From positions 1-40,881 of the forward strand of contig DUSN01000097.1 in assembly GCA_012842605.1 (NCBI GenBank): DNA of 40,881 nucleotides, in the 5' to 3' direction. Positions 38,263 to 40,881 of the stretch are shown here, piece after piece. The position numbers and the translations under genes are program-made. The notes beneath the pieces are model-generated. The model was given only the letters and a program-made list of their open reading frames with translations, was not told the origin of the DNA and made no database searches. Numbering within the stretch: position 1 is the first letter of the stretch; every line of letters starts with the position of its first letter. The DNA comes from Clostridiales bacterium. GTDB lineage: Bacteria; Bacillota; Clostridia; Caldicoprobacterales; DTU083.

Positions 38263-40881
38263 ATGCATTATATAACCGGAAGATCCGGCAGCGGCAAAAC
38301 CATGCGGATCTACCAGGAAATCGGAGAAGCACTGCTTAAGGGAGAAGACCGTCTGATACTGATGGTCCCGGAGCAGTTCACCCTCCAGGCTGAAAGAGAC
38401 CTGATAAACAAACTGGATCTTCCCGGTATTTTAAACGTTGAGGTTCTAAGCTTTACCAGGCTGGCTTACAAGGTTTTCAATGAAGCAGGCGGCCTGGCCA
38501 GGACATATATCAACGAACAGGGCAGGCATATGATCCTGCGCCGTATACTGGATGACATAAGAGACGATTTAACGGTGTATAAAGCCGTATCCCGCCAGGG
38601 CGGCTTTATTGATAAAGTAAACAAGCTTCTTGCGGATTTTAAAAAGCATGATATAACACCTCAGCAATTGCGGCAAAAAGCCGATGAGCTGAATGATGCA
38701 GGCCTATTGTCCGGCAAGCTGAGAGATGCAGCTTTGATATACGAAGCCTTTGACCAATACCTTCACAACCGGTACATAGATTCGGAAGATGCAATAAATG
38801 ATCTTGTTGAAAGAATAAGTGAGTCTGACTGCCTGGCAGGTGCCCGGATTTGGTTGGACGGATTTGACTATTATCCCCCTCAGACCATCAGAGTATTGGA
38901 AAAGCTGGCATTAACAGCCCGGGAGATAACCATTTCCTTTACGACAGAGCCGGATGGAGAAAGCGGGGATAAAGATGTTTTTCTGGTTCATACACTCTCC
39001 TTGCAGAAAATAAGAAGAATTGCAAAAGAGCATCACATTAAGGAACGCTTTACCCATTTAACTGCTTCATCTCAACATGTTGAAAAAGCACCCGAGATCA
39101 GGCATATAGAGCAGGAGCTCTACCAATACCCTTATAAAAGCTACCAGGACCAGGTCAATAACATTGAAGTTTTTGCCGGCAGCAATCCGGAATCCGAAAT
39201 AGAAAAGCTGGCTGCCCGGATTATATCCCTGTCCAGGGAGAAAGGCTGGCGTTTCAAGGAAATGACGGTAGTTTCAGGTGACCTGACGGTATACGGAAGC
39301 ATTATCAAGCGGGTATTCAGCGAGTATGGCATACCCTTCTTTTTGGATGAAAAAAGGCCGGTTATACATAACCCCATCGTGGACCTGGTATTGACATGTC
39401 TTCAGGTTATTGACCGGGGATACCGCTATGAGGATATATTCAAACTGCTTAAGACCGGTTTCTGCGGCCTGTCCGCGGAGCAGGTGGAGATTCTCGAAAA
39501 TTACTGCCTGGAGTTCGGCATCAAGGGCAAAAAATGGCTGGAACCCTTTGAACTGGGGAGAGAGGATTATCCTCTGGGGCTTTTAGATGCCTGCAGGAAG
39601 CATATAATGCAGTATTTTTTAAAACTGGAAACGGGTATAAGGGAAAGCAGCAATATAGAAGGAATGGTAAGAGCCCTGTACACTTTCCTGGAAGATATCT
39701 GCCTCCAGCAGCAGCTTGAGGCATGGATTGAAGAACTCAGGGAAGCAGGGCAGCTGGAACAGGTTGACTTAAACGCTCAGATATGGAACATAGTAATGGA
39801 CATTTTTGATCAGCTGGTGGAAATACTGGGAGATCAGGAGGTTTCCCTTGAAGAATTCCACCGCATCTTAGAGTCCGGCTTTTCTTCCATGGAAGCCGGA
39901 ATTATTCCCACTACCCTTGACCAGGTGCTGGTAGGCAGCATTCAGCGTTCCAAAAGCCAGGATGTAAAAGCGTTATTCGTTGTAGGCTGCAATGACGGAA
40001 TTCTGCCTTCTTCAAACGGGGAGGACGGCCTGCTGGCCTCGGATGAAAGGGATATTCTTTTAAGAGCCGGGCTTGACTTGGGCGGCTCATCCGAGCTTCT
40101 TGCTGCCGATGAGAAGTTTGGAATTTATACAGCCTTTAGCAAGCCTTCTGATTTTTTGTGGGTAAGCTGCGCTTTATCAGACTCAGAGGGAAGGGCACTG
40201 CGGCCCTCCATTCTTATGGATCAGCTGAAAAAGCTGTTCCCCCAATTGCATGTATCAAGTGACTTGCTGGCAGATGAAAAGGTGCAGGAGGAACTGATTT
40301 CAACTCCGGCAGGCACCTATAAGCATATGGTCTCTCATATCAGGGGCTGTACAGACGGCAAGGAAGATTCGCTGCTATGGTGGCTGGTGTATGACTGGTA
40401 CAGACGTCAGCCTGAGTGGGAGACTCATAGAAGAGCATTGCTTAAAGGACTGTTCCATAGAAACCAGGAAGAACCTTTAGGCAGGGAAAAGGCAGCTTTA
40501 GTGTACAAACTTCCAATCGAGGCCAGTGTATCCAGGCTGGAGCAATTTGTAAAATGCCCCTTTGCTCATTTTATCAAGTACGGCCTGCGGCCCAGGGAGA
40601 GAAAGGAATTTAAAATATCAGCCCCTGATCTGGGAGAACTGTTTCACCGTTCCATTGAAGGCTTTACTGACCGAATAACCAGGGATGGGCTGGATTGGAG
40701 AAGCCTGGATGACAGCCGGTGCGAAGAAATAATCGAGGAGGTTATGGATAGGGTTCTGCCCGAGCATAACCATGGCATACTGCTGAGCACAAACCGGTAC
40801 AGATATCTTGTCAACAGGCTTAAGCGCATCAGCAAGCGGGCAGTATGGCTGTTGACTGATCATATCCGCCGGAGTCAGTTC
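38263..40881 (+). CDS. addB: AddB, helicase-nuclease subunit of AddAB (5' part, runs off the window)
   Basis: 873 codons are visible and open to the last base; the full protein is about 1150 residues. The ATG at 38263 is 9 nt after GAAGG; GTG 38257 is closer. It starts MHYITGRSGSGKT with a Walker A (residues 6-13), as in Bacillus AddB. VPEQFTLQAERDL, FTRLAYKVFNEAGG, WLDGFDYYPPQ and GSIQRSKSQDVKALFVVGCNDGILP are typical. C765 in QFVKCPFAHFIKYGL is the first cysteine of the 4Fe-4S cluster; the others and the nuclease motif lie beyond the window. AddAB resects double-strand breaks to a Chi site for recombination. addA is expected downstream. Confidence 0.97.
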   Translation, partial: MHYITGRSGSGKTMRIYQEIGEALLKGEDRLILMVPEQFTLQAERDLINKLDLPGILNVEVLSFTRLAYKVFNEAGGLARTYINEQGRHMILRRILDDIRDDLTVYKAVSRQGGFIDKVNKLLADFKKHDITPQQLRQKADELNDAGLLSGKLRDAALIYEAFDQYLHNRYIDSEDAINDLVERISESDCLAGARIWLDGFDYYPPQTIRVLEKLALTAREITISFTTEPDGESGDKDVFLVHTLSLQKIRRIAKEHHIKERFTHLTASSQHVEKAPEIRHIEQELYQYPYKSYQDQVNNIEVFAGSNPESEIEKLAARIISLSREKGWRFKEMTVVSGDLTVYGSIIKRVFSEYGIPFFLDEKRPVIHNPIVDLVLTCLQVIDRGYRYEDIFKLLKTGFCGLSAEQVEILENYCLEFGIKGKKWLEPFELGREDYPLGLLDACRKHIMQYFLKLETGIRESSNIEGMVRALYTFLEDICLQQQLEAWIEELREAGQLEQVDLNAQIWNIVMDIFDQLVEILGDQEVSLEEFHRILESGFSSMEAGIIPTTLDQVLVGSIQRSKSQDVKALFVVGCNDGILPSSNGEDGLLASDERDILLRAGLDLGGSSELLAADEKFGIYTAFSKPSDFLWVSCALSDSEGRALRPSILMDQLKKLFPQLHVSSDLLADEKVQEELISTPAGTYKHMVSHIRGCTDGKEDSLLWWLVYDWYRRQPEWETHRRALLKGLFHRNQEEPLGREKAALVYKLPIEASVSRLEQFVKCPFAHFIKYGLRPRERKEFKISAPDLGELFHRSIEGFTDRITRDGLDWRSLDDSRCEEIIEEVMDRVLPEHNHGILLSTNRYRYLVNRLKRISKRAVWLLTDHIRRSQF

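Overview
The window looks like chromosome from a strictly anaerobic, spore-forming member of the Clostridia (Bacillota). The evidence is a superoxide reductase, a class II xylose isomerase, AddB, HelD, the YhaO/YhaN/YhaM set, a YugP-type membrane protease, a preQ1-I riboswitch before queT, strong Gram-positive Shine-Dalgarno (SD) sequences (AGGAGG or AGGGGG), frequent TTG/GTG starts and moderate GC. Genus cannot be fixed from the sequence alone. There are no rRNAs, tRNAs, CRISPR arrays or complete insertion sequences. The only clear mobile-element sequence is the 3' end of a group II intron at the left edge.

Layout. 1-122: group II intron 3' end, abutting the 3' end of a DUF5317-like membrane gene. 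0.1-4 kb (minus): that gene, a membrane HD-GYP protein, an unlisted 29-residue membrane peptide between two arms of an inverted repeat, an uncharacterised protein, and speD. 4.1-6.2 kb (plus): an amidohydrolase and a hexapeptide acyltransferase. 6.3-8.2 kb (minus): superoxide reductase and xylA. 8.4-10.9 kb (plus): a THUMP-type rRNA methyltransferase and tyrS. 11.2-14.5 kb: a small glycan locus with a GmhB-like phosphatase, a GT2 whose start is anomalous, and two tandem GT9 heptosyltransferase-like paralogs. 14.6-17 kb (minus): a YugP-like protease and an FMN glutamate-synthase-like protein. 17.3-20.6 kb (plus): a surface protein, an ECF sigma factor and a zinc-finger anti-sigma. 20.6-22.5 kb (plus): an HTH/coiled-coil protein behind a structured leader that covers its SD, then radC. 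22.7-34 kb: yhaO and yhaN, a URO-D-family protein, three minus-strand paralogs of unknown function, then yhaM and helD. 34.4-40.9 kb: a polysaccharide deacetylase, a Gfo/Idh/MocA oxidoreductase, lepB, riboswitch-controlled queT, and the 5' part of addB.

Themes. Genome maintenance dominates the right half: RadC, YhaO/YhaN (Mre11/Rad50-like), the YhaM nuclease, HelD and AddB. Envelope functions recur: the glycan locus, the anti-sigma operon with its surface protein, the deacetylase and signal peptidase I.

The most notable unexplained signals are: (i) a 17-nt periodic TACAA-N5-GA repeat between the preQ1 terminator and the queT start codon, which includes the ribosome binding site; (ii) nested hairpins that cover the SD of the HTH/coiled-coil gene; (iii) a three-member family of roughly 215-residue proteins lying between yhaN and yhaM, which are neighbours in Bacillus subtilis; (iv) the GT2 gene, which has no canonical start but a one-base-shifted ATG frame running into a G5 tract. 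Most starts below were chosen by SD spacing, and several differ from the longest open frame.
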